This document shows, piece after piece, positions 17,420 to 25,306 of a stretch of DNA of 35,549 nucleotides. The notes under the pieces were generated by a model. It worked only from the letters and a program-made list of their open reading frames with translations. It was not told where the DNA came from and ran no database searches. The position numbers were made by a program, and so were the translations under genes. The stretch is from the NCBI RefSeq assembly GCF_002924365.1, contig NZ_PQWB01000063.1, positions 18,643-54,191 on the forward strand, in the 5' to 3' direction. The DNA comes from Chromobacterium alticapitis (GTDB taxonomy: Bacteria; Pseudomonadota; Gammaproteobacteria; Burkholderiales; Chromobacteriaceae). How positions within the stretch are numbered: the first letter of the stretch is position 1; each line of letters opens with the position of its first letter.

Positions 17420-17625
17420 TGCTCTTTCTCCGGCGCAGCCGGCAGGCGCGCCATCAGCGCCGCCACCCGGTTGCGGGTTTCGTTGACGCGGAAATTCAGC
17501 TCGGCGTTTTCCTTCAGCGCTTCGGACAGCGCCTCGGCGAAACGGCCGTTCTGGCTTTCCAGCTCCCGGATGCGGACGATCAGCGCCGCGACGCGGGACT
17601 CAAGGTATTCCAGTTCATTGTCCAT
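17416..17625 (-). CDS. Short coiled-coil protein, ZapB-like (TIGR02449 type)
   Basis: The 69-residue product is nearly all heptad coiled coil: LEYLESRVAALIVRIRELESQNGRFAEALSEALKENAELNFRVN. Proteins of this size directly upstream of zapA are often annotated as ZapB-like or TIGR02449, and a role in Z-ring assembly together with ZapA is inferred from the four-base overlap. It is not a clear sequence match to E. coli ZapB. Confidence 0.8.
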   Translation of the reverse strand: MDNELEYLESRVAALIVRIRELESQNGRFAEALSEALKENAELNFRVNETRNRVAALMARLPAAPEKEQ

Positions 17626-17646
17626 GGCGGCGAGGATAACGGGCGG

Positions 17647-18519
17647 CTACCTGGCCGTCAAACCCAGCCGTTGCCTCGCCTCGTCCAGGCGGCCGCACAG
17701 GGCCGCCGCGCCATCCACCAGCCGCGGGCCGGGAATGCTGACGGCGTCGTCGGACAACGTGAACAGCGCGCCGCTGGCCACGGCCGGCAAGGCTTTCCAA
17801 CGCCGCCACATGTCCAGCGCCGCGCCGTCCGCGGCGATGATGGCCTGTGGCTGCGCCGCCACGACCGAGGCGGTGGAAACCTGCGGCGCCGGCACGGGCA
17901 GATCAGCGAACACGTTGACGCCGCCGCAGGCGCGGATCAGCGCGTCGATATAGCTCTTGCCGCTGACGGTGAAAATGGGCGAGGGACTGAGTTGGTAGAA
18001 CACCCGCACCGGCGCCCGGCCGCCGTAACGCTGCTGCAGCGCGGCCAGCCGCTGGCGGTATTGCAGGGCGGCGCGCTCTGCGGCCGCCTCGGTGCCGGCC
18101 AGCCGGCCCAGCTTGCCGATTTCCAGCGCCACATCGCCCGGCTGCAGCGGGTGGCTGACGAATACCGGCACGCCCAGCCGCTTCAGCCGCTCCACCTCGC
18201 GCGCCGCGCCGCCGTCCCGCCAGGCCACCACCAGATCCGGCCGCTGGCGCATCACCGCCTCCAGGCTGAAGCCGGTATAGCCGCCCACCCGCGGCAGCTT
18301 CTTGGCCGCTTCCGGATGGTCGCTGTAATCAACGGCGGCCACCACCTTGTCGCCGGCGCCGGCGGCGAACAGCAACTCGGTGGCGTGCGGCACCAGGCTG
18401 ACGATCCGCTGTGCCGGCCGGGCCAGCGTCACCGTCTGCCCCGCGCCGTCCTCGACGCTGATCGCCGCCTGGGCCGCGCCGGCCAGCAGCCAAGCCGACA
18501 GAAGCAGCGCGCGCCTCAT
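17647..18519 (-). CDS. btuF: Cobalamin-binding periplasmic protein BtuF
   Basis: The 290-residue protein is a cluster A-2/helical-backbone substrate-binding protein. It starts with a Sec signal (cleavage after AQA, about residue 18) and then AISVEDGAGQTVTLARPAQRIVSLVPHATELLFAAGAGDKVVA, the family start. VGGYTGFSLEAVMRQRPDLVVAW is typical of BtuF and iron-siderophore binders. The position after btuB and cobU behind a cobalamin riboswitch makes cobalamin or cobinamide the likely ligand. It overlaps the cobU stop by four bases. The btuC and btuD partners are not in the window. Confidence 0.9.
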   Translation of the reverse strand: MRRALLLSAWLLAGAAQAAISVEDGAGQTVTLARPAQRIVSLVPHATELLFAAGAGDKVVAAVDYSDHPEAAKKLPRVGGYTGFSLEAVMRQRPDLVVAWRDGGAAREVERLKRLGVPVFVSHPLQPGDVALEIGKLGRLAGTEAAAERAALQYRQRLAALQQRYGGRAPVRVFYQLSPSPIFTVSGKSYIDALIRACGGVNVFADLPVPAPQVSTASVVAAQPQAIIAADGAALDMWRRWKALPAVASGALFTLSDDAVSIPGPRLVDGAAALCGRLDEARQRLGLTAR

Positions 18520-19043
18520 GCCTGCCCGCCCTTCAGGGGCAGCGGCAGGCCGCAGGCCACCAGCGTCACCCGGTCGCAGCGCGCGGCCACCAGCTGGTTG
18601 AGCCGGCCTAGTTCATCGACGAAGCGGCGCGTTTCGGCATCCGCCGCCACCACGCCCCAGCCTACCTCGTTGGTCACCAGCAGCGCCCCGCCCTTGAGCC
18701 GGCCCAGCGCCGCCAACAGCGCGTCGCGCTCCACCACGAACTCGGTTTCGTCGAAGCCGGACGCGCCGAAAAAGCGCATCAGCCACATGCCCAGGCAATC
18801 GACCACCAGCATGCCGCCGGCGCGGTCATGCGCGGCGACCGCGGCGGCCAGGCCGCGGCCGGATTCGGCCAGGCCCCAGTGCTTGGGCCGCTGGGCGCGA
18901 TGCCGATCCACGCGGCGCGCGAACTCGGGGTCCCGCACCTCGGCGGTGGCCAGATAACACACCGGACCGCCATGCTGGCGGGCCAGTTCCTCTGCGTGGC
19001 GGGTCTTGCCGCTGCGGGCGCCGCCGGTGATCAGGTGGGGCAT
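18516..19043 (-). CDS. cobU: Adenosylcobinamide kinase / guanylyltransferase CobU
   Basis: CobU (CobP) phosphorylates adenosylcobinamide and transfers GMP to it, giving AdoCbi-GDP for CobS. The 175-residue protein has the P-loop GGARSGKTRHAE (7-18), then CYLATAEVRDPEFARRVDRHRAQRP with the guanylylated-histidine region (H48 within DRHRAQRP), VVDCLGMWL and LVTNEVGWGVV. It sits 9 bases after btuB and overlaps btuF, in one operon. It completes the nucleotide-loop pathway with cobT, cobC and cobS on the opposite strand. Confidence 0.95.
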   Translation of the reverse strand: MPHLITGGARSGKTRHAEELARQHGGPVCYLATAEVRDPEFARRVDRHRAQRPKHWGLAESGRGLAAAVAAHDRAGGMLVVDCLGMWLMRFFGASGFDETEFVVERDALLAALGRLKGGALLVTNEVGWGVVAADAETRRFVDELGRLNQLVAARCDRVTLVACGLPLPLKGGQA

Positions 19044-19052
19044 GACGATTCC

Positions 19053-20906
19053 TTACTGGCTGTAACGGACGCCGATGAAAGCGCCCAGTCCTCCCGTGTT
19101 GTAACCATAGGCCGTTTCGTATTCGCGATCGAATAGATTGTCGATCCGCGCCGTGGCGGTCCAGTTCTTGGCGAAGCGGTAGTTCGCGTAGGCATTGGTC
19201 ACGCCGTAGCCGTGCAGGGCTTTGGCCTCGGTGTTGAATGTATCGCCTGCGCGGCGCGACGCGACTTGCTGTTCCACACCCAGCGTCCATTTATCCCATT
19301 GTTTCGAGGCCGAAAAGTTGGCGCTTTGGCGCGGGCGGTTGCTCAGCCAATTGCCGGTCTTGTCGTCGCGTGCATCCAGCAATGTCAAATTGCCCTGCCA
19401 ATCGATACCCAACCACTGCCCGCCCGCCTCAACGGTCAGTCCGCGAATTGTCGCGCTGGCCACATTGGCTGGACTCCACGATGAGAATGGATTTACAGGA
19501 TCGACTGGCGCCCACTGAATCAATTGCTCTACCTTGTTCTGGAACAGGGTCAGGCTAGCCGAGCGGCCAGCCTTCCGGTACTGCACGGCCAGTTCAGTGT
19601 TTTTGGAAGTTTCCGGCTTCAAATTAGGATTGCCGCTGTCCGGGTAATAGAGATCGTTGAACGAGGGAGCCTTATAGCCCGTGCCAAAACTTACGCGCGC
19701 CAACCAACCATCGGCGAAACGATAACCATAGTCTGCCTTGCCGGTAATCTTGCCGCCGAACTGGTCGTCATGGTCGTTTCGAACGCTAGCCTGCAACAGA
19801 TGGCTGCCCAAATCCAACTGGTAATTCGCGAAAACAGCATTCACGATTCTAGTATCTTTAACGTAAACGCCATCACTAGCAATTTTCTGATCCTGATGGG
19901 TTGCGCCAAAAACAAACACGCCAATTTTCGTGCTTAGGTCGTTTTGCCACAACCATTCATTCTGCGTCGTCTCAAAGAAACTAGCGCGCTGGTTGAAATT
20001 ACCATCATGGAAATCCTCAGACTTATCCTGGCTTCGCGCAAAACGTAATGTACTTGTCCAGACACCGTTAAACTGGTTTTTCGACTCGATGCTTTGTCCG
20101 GTCAAACGCGACTTGGAACGGTCTTGACCGGTCCAGTTGCTACTGTAATCGATATCCGCTTGGGAAAACGTCTGAAACAAACGAACTGTCAGATCATGGC
20201 CGGGCAAAAGTGTCTGCGTCACGTTAGCGGCATAACCGTCATTACGATACCCATCATTATCGGGATTGTAATAGCCGACGTTACGCTGATTGGTCGCCGA
20301 AAAACCATCGGACTGGGCATGATTCAGTTGTAGGCTGTAGGCGGTATTTCCGTTCTTACCGTTCACCCCTGCGGTCAATTTCCCAGTGCCGCGACTGCCG
20401 ACCTCTAGGCCCGCATTAACATGCAACCCATCCTCAGCTTGGCGCGTAAAAATCTGGATCACGCCGCCAATGGCGTCGGCGCCGTATAGGCTGGAAGCCG
20501 GGCCGCGCAGGACTTCGATGCGGTCAATCTGCTCCAGCGGGATATTCTGGATAGCCGTGGTGCCCAAGGTCGCCGATGACATGCGTACGCCATCCACCAG
20601 CACTACGGTATGGTTAGAATTCGTTCCTCGCATGAAGATGCTGCTATTGGAACCGGGACCGCCATTAGTCGTGATGCTGATCGCCGCCTGGCGCGACAAC
20701 ACCTGTTGCAAGGTCTGCGCGCCGCTTTCTTCGATCTCATCTCGCGTGATCACGGTGGCGTCGGCCAGGGTTTTGGACAGCGGCTGCGCGACGCGGCTCG
20801 CCGTCACGATCACCGGATCGCCGGCGAACTGGGGAACATCATCGGCCAGGGCCAGGCCGGAACAGGCCAGCGCTGCCAGCGCGGCGCAGGGTTGAAGCTT
20901 GAACAT
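19053..20906 (-). CDS. btuB: TonB-dependent vitamin B12 receptor BtuB
   Basis: BtuB imports cobalamin across the outer membrane with TonB energy. The 617-residue precursor has a signal peptide ending ALA-DDV and a TonB-box-like PVIVTAS (31-37). The plug domain includes SSIFMRGTNSNHTVVLVDGVRM and IDRIEVLRGPASSLYGADAIGGVIQIFT, all very close to E. coli BtuB. A 22-strand barrel follows. The ATG at 20906 gives the normal signal; the ribosome site is weak, which fits riboswitch control. The barrel region is much lower in GC than its neighbours: two 60-base lines, 19861 and 20221, contain only 27 and 28 G/C. Confidence 0.93.
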   Translation of the reverse strand: MFKLQPCAALAALACSGLALADDVPQFAGDPVIVTASRVAQPLSKTLADATVITRDEIEESGAQTLQQVLSRQAAISITTNGGPGSNSSIFMRGTNSNHTVVLVDGVRMSSATLGTTAIQNIPLEQIDRIEVLRGPASSLYGADAIGGVIQIFTRQAEDGLHVNAGLEVGSRGTGKLTAGVNGKNGNTAYSLQLNHAQSDGFSATNQRNVGYYNPDNDGYRNDGYAANVTQTLLPGHDLTVRLFQTFSQADIDYSSNWTGQDRSKSRLTGQSIESKNQFNGVWTSTLRFARSQDKSEDFHDGNFNQRASFFETTQNEWLWQNDLSTKIGVFVFGATHQDQKIASDGVYVKDTRIVNAVFANYQLDLGSHLLQASVRNDHDDQFGGKITGKADYGYRFADGWLARVSFGTGYKAPSFNDLYYPDSGNPNLKPETSKNTELAVQYRKAGRSASLTLFQNKVEQLIQWAPVDPVNPFSSWSPANVASATIRGLTVEAGGQWLGIDWQGNLTLLDARDDKTGNWLSNRPRQSANFSASKQWDKWTLGVEQQVASRRAGDTFNTEAKALHGYGVTNAYANYRFAKNWTATARIDNLFDREYETAYGYNTGGLGAFIGVRYSQ

Positions 20907-21023
20907 GAGGGCACACTCCACGATAAGGGCGACGTTGAGTGCGAAGAGGACAACAACAGCAAAGGACGACACGGGTAGACCGGAACGCCTGTCGGATCGC
21001 CTCCCCGCGATTCTTCAGCATGG

Positions 21024-21042
21024 GCCCGGCTTCCGGCCGGGC
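21024..21042 (-). promoter_or_regulatory. Hairpin following the cobalamin aptamer
   Basis: GCCCGGC-5 bases-GCCGGGC forms a 7-bp stem immediately after the aptamer on the btuB transcript. There is no T-run, so it is more likely an expression-platform helix than a terminator. Confidence 0.45.
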
Positions 21043-21232
21043 ATGCAGGCCGGTCTCCGGGCTCGGCCATGCCGGCGACGCGCCTTCCCATCCTTGTGGA
21101 CAGTGGCTCGCTGCGTCGCCCGGGCGCAGTCGCGCCAGGCCTTACCGTTGCGGGGGCAGCGCCGGTTTCGCACCGGCTTCCCGTTTCATCCGCGCGCCGG
21201 ACTTCAGCCTGGCCGCGCGGACACCTGCAAGG
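21042..21232 (-). promoter_or_regulatory. Cobalamin riboswitch upstream of btuB
   Basis: Read on the minus strand, the region contains in order the conserved blocks of the AdoCbl/cobalamin aptamer. These are a 5' CAGGTG, GGGAAGCCGGTGCGAAACCGG, GCCCCCGCAACGGTAAG (B12 box), GAGCCACTG, GGGAAGGC and a 3' GGAGACCGGCCTGC that pairs back to the 5' end. About 135 bases separate it from the btuB ATG. B12 binding is expected to reduce btuB-cobU-btuF expression, probably by blocking translation since no terminator is seen. The cobT operon on the other strand is not covered. Confidence 0.93.
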
Positions 21233-21237
21233 CGGCG

Positions 21238-21243
21238 ATTATA
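21238..21243 (-). promoter_or_regulatory. btuB promoter -10 element
   Basis: A perfect TATAAT on the minus strand. Transcription would start near 21231, exactly at the 5' end of the riboswitch aptamer. The -35 is weak. Confidence 0.55.
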
Positions 21244-21256
21244 ACCCGCCGGGCTT

Positions 21257-21286
21257 TTGGCGGCACCGGCCAAGCAGTAATATGCT
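21257..21286 (+). promoter_or_regulatory. Possible cobT promoter
   Basis: TTGGCG (21257-21262) and TATGCT (21281-21286) are separated by 18 bases on the plus strand. It is the best pair in the gap before cobT and lies back to back with the btuB promoter. Confidence 0.3.
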
Positions 21287-21353
21287 TAGAGTCCGACGCC
21301 GGCACGCGCGCCGTCGACCTCTTTCTGATCATTCCATAGCAGCAGGCCAGAAC

Positions 21354-22388
21354 ATGAACAGCAGCAAACCCCTGGATCTTTCCGCCCGCAACGCCGCCCG
21401 CGCCCGCCAGGCCACGCTTACCAAGCCGCCCGGCAGCCTGGGCCAGCTGGAGGACTTGGCCTGCCGCTTCGCCGCCTGGCAGGGGCGCGCCAAGCCGGAG
21501 GCGCCGCGCCCGGCCATCACCGTGTTCGCCGGAGACCACGGCGTCACCGTGGAAGGCGTATCCGCCTTCCCGTCCGCCGTCACCACTGAAATGGTGCGCA
21601 ACTTCGCCAACGGCGGCGCGGCCATCTGCGTGCTGGCGCGCGCGCTGGACGCGCGGCTGGAGGTGGTCGACGCGGGCGTGGCCGGCGATGTATCCGCCCT
21701 GCCCATCGTCCATGCCAAGGTGCGCGCCGGCAGCCGCAACCTGGCCAAGGAAACGGCGATGAGCGCCGAGGAAACCTCGGCCGCGCTGGAAGTCGGCCGC
21801 GCCGCCGCCCGCCGCGCGGTGGAGGCCGGCGCCAATCTGCTGATCGCCGGCGACATGGGCATAGGCAATACCACCGCGTCGGCCGCGCTGATTTGCCGGC
21901 TGACCGGCGCCTCCCCCGAGCTGGTGGTGGGCCGCGGCACCGGCATAGACGACATCGGCCTCGCCAACAAGCTGCGCGTGGTCAAGACCGCGCTGGCCAG
22001 AGTGGCCTGGGAGAATCTCAGCGGCCAGGACACGCTGGCGGAGCTCGGCGGCCTGGAAATCGCCGCCATGGCCGGCTTCTACCTGGAAGGCGCGCGCTTG
22101 GGCGTGCCGTCGCTGATCGATGGTTTCATCGCCAGCGCCGCCGCGCTGTGCGCCAAATCCATGGAGCCCTCGCTGCATGACTGGCTGTTGGCCAGCCACC
22201 GCTCGGCCGAGCCCGGCCACGACCACGCTCTGGCTGCCTTGCAGCTGCCGGCGCTGGTGGACCTGGGCATGCGCTTGGGCGAAGGCTCCGGCGCCGCCGT
22301 CTGCGTGCCGCTGCTACAACTGGCGGTGCGGCTGCACAACGAGATGGCCACTTTCGAGGAGGCCGGCATCAGCGGCAAATCCGCATGA
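21354..22388 (+). CDS. cobT: Nicotinate-nucleotide:dimethylbenzimidazole phosphoribosyltransferase CobT
   Basis: CobT makes alpha-ribazole 5'-phosphate from nicotinate mononucleotide and the lower-ligand base. The 344-residue protein has the KPPGSLGQLE motif (24-33), then AGDHGV (59-64) and GDMGIGNTTASAAL (166-179). GRGTGIDD follows, and the catalytic glutamate is Glu310 in GMRLGEGSGAA. The ATG at 21354 lies in a GC-poor leader and the longer frame upstream would run through the riboswitch region. The stop overlaps the cobC start (ATGA). Confidence 0.96.
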   Translation: MNSSKPLDLSARNAARARQATLTKPPGSLGQLEDLACRFAAWQGRAKPEAPRPAITVFAGDHGVTVEGVSAFPSAVTTEMVRNFANGGAAICVLARALDARLEVVDAGVAGDVSALPIVHAKVRAGSRNLAKETAMSAEETSAALEVGRAAARRAVEAGANLLIAGDMGIGNTTASAALICRLTGASPELVVGRGTGIDDIGLANKLRVVKTALARVAWENLSGQDTLAELGGLEIAAMAGFYLEGARLGVPSLIDGFIASAAALCAKSMEPSLHDWLLASHRSAEPGHDHALAALQLPALVDLGMRLGEGSGAAVCVPLLQLAVRLHNEMATFEEAGISGKSA

Positions 22389-22987
22389 ACCCCTACACCC
22401 TGACCCTGCTGCGCCATGGCGACATCGATCACGACGGCCGGCTGATCGGCCTGACCGACCTGCCATTGACCGAGCTGGGCCAGCGGCAGTTGGCCTCCAG
22501 CTGGCGCCGCATCAGCGGCCTGGCCCCGGTCACCGCCATCGCCACCTCGCCGCTGCAGCGCTGCCGCGAGTTCGCGGTCCGCCAGGCGCTATGCGGATCG
22601 CTGACCTTGCGGGTGGACCCGCGCTTCGCCGAGATGGACTTCGGCGACTGGGACGGCCAGCCGGCGTCCGAGCTGGAGCGCGCCAGCCCGGGCTGGGGCG
22701 CCGCACTGGCCGAAGGCCGGTTCTGCCCGCCCGGCGGCGAAAGCTTCGAGCAGTTCCGCACCCGCGTGCTTGCCGGCCTGGCCGACTGGATGACCGAGGC
22801 GCGCGGCAGCCACCGGCTGCTGGTGACCCACGGCGGCGTGATCACGGCGCTGATGGCGGAACTCTTGGGCACCGAATTCTCGGTGGCCAGGCTGATGACG
22901 GTGCAGCGCGGCGGCTTCGTCCAGCTGTCCATGCTGGAAGGCCACCCGGCCTACCTGCTGCGGCTGGAGTCTCCATGCGAGGACTGA
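22385..22987 (+). CDS. cobC: Alpha-ribazole-5'-phosphate phosphatase CobC
   Basis: This 200-residue member of the histidine phosphatase (phosphoglycerate mutase) superfamily removes the phosphate in the nucleotide-loop branch. The phospho-acceptor motif is LLRHGDID with His11. The TSPLQRC block follows, then the acid region FAEMDFGDWDG, and the second catalytic histidine is His149 in LLVTHGG. Similar folds occur in many phosphatases; the position between cobT and cobS makes the CobC assignment solid. It overlaps cobT by four bases and cobS by 13. Confidence 0.92.
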   Translation: MNPYTLTLLRHGDIDHDGRLIGLTDLPLTELGQRQLASSWRRISGLAPVTAIATSPLQRCREFAVRQALCGSLTLRVDPRFAEMDFGDWDGQPASELERASPGWGAALAEGRFCPPGGESFEQFRTRVLAGLADWMTEARGSHRLLVTHGGVITALMAELLGTEFSVARLMTVQRGGFVQLSMLEGHPAYLLRLESPCED

Positions 22988-23706
22988 TCCTGGCGGTGCA
23001 GTTCCTCACCCGCCTGCCCACGCCGCAGCTGGCGGAGTTCAAGCCCGAGTGGCTGGCCGCCAGCGCGCGCTGGTTTCCCGCAGTCGGCGTCATCGTCGGC
23101 GCGCTGCTGCTGGCGGCCCTGCATCTGGGCAGCCTGATCGATCCCTGGCTGGCGGCGCTGCTGGCGCTGCTGGTCTGGGTGGGCGTCACCGGCGGCCTGC
23201 ATCTGGACGGACTGGCCGATCTCGCCGACGCGCTGGGCGCGGCACACCGCTCGCGCGAGCGCTTCTTCGAGGTGTTGAAAGACCCGCATCTGGGCAGCTT
23301 CGGCGTTCTCTCCCTGATCCTCGCCATCGCCGCCAAGCTGGTGCTGCTGATGCTGATCGCCCGCCAGGGCGGCCTGGCCTGGGGCTTGCTGCTGGTTCCC
23401 GCTTGGGCGCGCGGCTTCGCGGTCATCTGGTCCGCCACGTTGCCGGCCATCGCGCCGGGCAGCGGCGAACGCTTCTCCTGGCGCAAGGACTGGGCCGGCA
23501 TGGGCTTGAACCTGACCGCCTTGCTTGTCTTGTCTGCCTGGCTGGCCCCGGCGCTGCTGCCGGCCCCGCTGGCCGGCCTGGCCTGGTGGCTGTTCCTGAA
23601 GCGCCGCCTGGGCGGCATGACCGGCGACTGCCTGGGCGCGGGGGTAGAGATTGGCGAGATCGCGATGCTGGGCTTGTTGCTATGTCGAGTGCCAGGGTGG
23701 ATTTGA
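22975..23706 (+). CDS. cobS: Adenosylcobinamide-GDP ribazoletransferase CobS
   Basis: CobS joins AdoCbi-GDP and alpha-ribazole (phosphate), the last assembly step of cobalamin, at the inner membrane. The 243-residue protein begins FLTRLPTP, the family start, and has the metal-binding GGLHLDGLADLADALGA with Asp78, Asp82 and Asp85. DPHLGSFGV follows, and GGMTGDCLGAGVEIGE lies near the C-terminus. Several hydrophobic helices are present. The start ATG lies inside cobC, 13 bases of overlap. Confidence 0.96.
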   Translation: MRGLILAVQFLTRLPTPQLAEFKPEWLAASARWFPAVGVIVGALLLAALHLGSLIDPWLAALLALLVWVGVTGGLHLDGLADLADALGAAHRSRERFFEVLKDPHLGSFGVLSLILAIAAKLVLLMLIARQGGLAWGLLLVPAWARGFAVIWSATLPAIAPGSGERFSWRKDWAGMGLNLTALLVLSAWLAPALLPAPLAGLAWWLFLKRRLGGMTGDCLGAGVEIGEIAMLGLLLCRVPGWI

Positions 23707-23930
23707 AACACGCCATCCAAAGCGTGAAACCGCACCGCCCCACCCCTCTCCCCATCAGCGCAAGCCGGCGCCGCGCTGTCGGGGTCGCCTATGGATGCCT
23801 GCGTGCGAATCTTTGATTCGCTCAGCGATAGGCGCTGGCGAGACAGCTCTCCGACCTGCTCGGCGGGCAGCCCCGCCATGAGATCATCCGGTCCGCGCAG
23901 CGGACGCCCCACTGCTTTTCAATGCCTCAA
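23707..23930. other. Non-coding gap with short palindromes
   Basis: No gene is supported here. It holds a perfect GCGAATC-TTT-GATTCGC hairpin (23805-23821), followed by AGCG/CGCT and GTCCGC-GCA-GCGGAC (23891-23905). On the minus strand one frame stays open and looks protein-like in parts, but it has no start signal and no recognisable motif. It may be a remnant or a dispersed palindromic repeat. Confidence 0.35.
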
Positions 23931-23965
23931 TAAAAACGCCGCTCCTTCTTTCAAAGGAACGGCGT
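23931..23965 (-). terminator. Terminator of the agmatinase relic
   Basis: On the minus strand an ACGCCG/CGGCGT stem continues after one mismatch with TCCTT/AAGGA and is followed by TTTTTATT. It is a strong rho-independent terminator only 12 bases after the relic's stop codon, apparently retained from the intact gene. Confidence 0.85.
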
Positions 23966-23977
23966 CATTCTCGGGAC

Positions 23978-24231
23978 TTAAACCGCTTGCAGCTTGCCTT
24001 CCGCCTTCTTGTTGCGCATCAGGCACAGCATGTCACGGGCGATGTGCGCGGCGGCGAGGGCTGTGATTTCGCTCTGGTCGTAGCTCGTGGCCACTTCCAC
24101 CACGTCCATGCCTTCCAGATTGCAAGTGTAGTTGCGAAGGACAGCACGCCGGCGTAGGTGTTTTCGATGAAGGAGCCGTACAGGCTCTGACAGCGGATGG
24201 CGCCATCGCCGTAAATCATTTCATCACTCAT
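23978..24231 (-). pseudogene. Agmatinase/ureohydrolase gene with large internal deletion
   Basis: Only the two ends of a ureohydrolase gene survive. The 5' end has a GGAGAG ribosome site, ATG at 24231, and about 30 residues with [24 protein letters not shown]. It is joined directly, and out of frame, to the last 48 codons of an agmatinase: [32 protein letters not shown], which matches the C-terminus of SpeB-type enzymes. About 230 codons, including the manganese-binding GGDH, DAH and SFDxD motifs, are absent. The two parts are in different frames, so no fusion protein is made beyond a short aberrant tail. Terminator and start signal are intact, suggesting a recent deletion. Confidence 0.85.
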
Positions 24232-24396
24232 GCCACTCTCCAATCGAGAGTACGCTGCCTGCGGCCAAGACATTGATTCCACATGACTTCGCAGCGATTG
24301 CCGTCCATCTTGCCCAATCGACGGCTTGAGGCTGCCGCGCCCCGCGGCACGGAAACCCGAAGTGTGCCGCGATGAGGCGATACGTTCAAGTGAAGA

Positions 24397-25197
24397 CTAT
24401 GCGGCGGCGGCGGCGGAACGGCGCGCCGCCAAACGGCCTCGCCACCAGCGCCAGCGCAGTTTGACGTCGTACCAGGCGGGCCGCAGGCCCAACAGGAACA
24501 AGAACAGCGCCAAGGGCAGCGTAAAGCCGAAACCGAGGTGTTTGAAGCCCAGCGCCCCTACCACGCCGCCGACAAAGAAAGCCAGCAGGATCAGCGCGTA
24601 GACGCGGAATTTCTTGCGATTGGAGCGGATGGCCGCCACGCGCGGGTTGGCCTGCCGGTTGAAGTAACTCATCTTGGCCAGTTCGATGCCCAGGTCGGTG
24701 GCGATGCCGGTCATATGCGTGCTGCGCAACAGCCCGCCGGACAGCTTGGTGACGATGGTATTGTGCATGCCCATGATGAAGCACAGCAGCATCACCGTCG
24801 GCGGCGTGAACAGGCCCTTGTGCAACGACAGCCCGGCGCCGAGCAGGCCGAACACCAGCAACAGCAGCGCCTCCTCCATCATCGACACGCCGTAGCCGCC
24901 GCGCAGCCGCTGCCGCCGCGCCCACAGAATCAGCCAGGTGCTGTGCATGGCCCCGCCGACAAAGCAGCACAACATCACCAGCAATGACAAGGCCAGGCGG
25001 ATCTCGCCGGTCGCCCAGGCGTCGGCCATGCCGGAGACGATGCCGGACACATGCGAGGTGTAGCGGTGCACGGCCAGGAAGCCGCCTGCATTGAGGGCGC
25101 CGGCGATGAAGGCCATGGACCAGCCCAGCTGGCGCAGCACTTTGTCGTTGAAGCGGCCGCGGTCTAGCAGCCGGGTGATATGGAAATGTCGGGCCAT
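24397..25197 (-). CDS. DUF1275 (YoaK family) membrane protein
   Basis: The 266-residue protein has six or so membrane helices of the DUF1275/YoaK family. LGWSMAFIAGALNAGGFLAVHRYTSHVSGIVSGMAD is the characteristic first block; GMHNTIVTKLSGGLLRSTHMTGIATDLGIEL is the second. The C-terminal tail is strongly basic and ends in an alanine run. Function is unknown for the family; transport is often suggested without proof. The ATG at 25197 is chosen over a TTG at 25215. It is preceded by a terminator belonging to the upstream operon. Confidence 0.85.
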   Translation of the reverse strand: MARHFHITRLLDRGRFNDKVLRQLGWSMAFIAGALNAGGFLAVHRYTSHVSGIVSGMADAWATGEIRLALSLLVMLCCFVGGAMHSTWLILWARRQRLRGGYGVSMMEEALLLLVFGLLGAGLSLHKGLFTPPTVMLLCFIMGMHNTIVTKLSGGLLRSTHMTGIATDLGIELAKMSYFNRQANPRVAAIRSNRKKFRVYALILLAFFVGGVVGALGFKHLGFGFTLPLALFLFLLGLRPAWYDVKLRWRWWRGRLAARRSAAAAA

Positions 25198-25210
25198 TGG
25201 GTTCTGAATA

Positions 25211-25237
25211 AGCAAAACGGCGGCCTAGCGCCGCCGT
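25211..25237 (-). terminator. Terminator after the SPOR-domain gene
   Basis: An 8-bp ACGGCGGC/GCCGCCGT stem with a 5-base loop is followed on the minus strand by TTTTGCTTATT. It closes the hldE-birA-coaX-SPOR operon about 70 bases after its last stop and overlaps the leader of the DUF1275 gene. Confidence 0.8.
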
Positions 25238-25306
25238 CTTGATATTGCGCCGCAGCATGCGCCTTGGCAAGCCGCTGGATCAAACTTCGCCCGGAAAACG
25301 CCCCGC

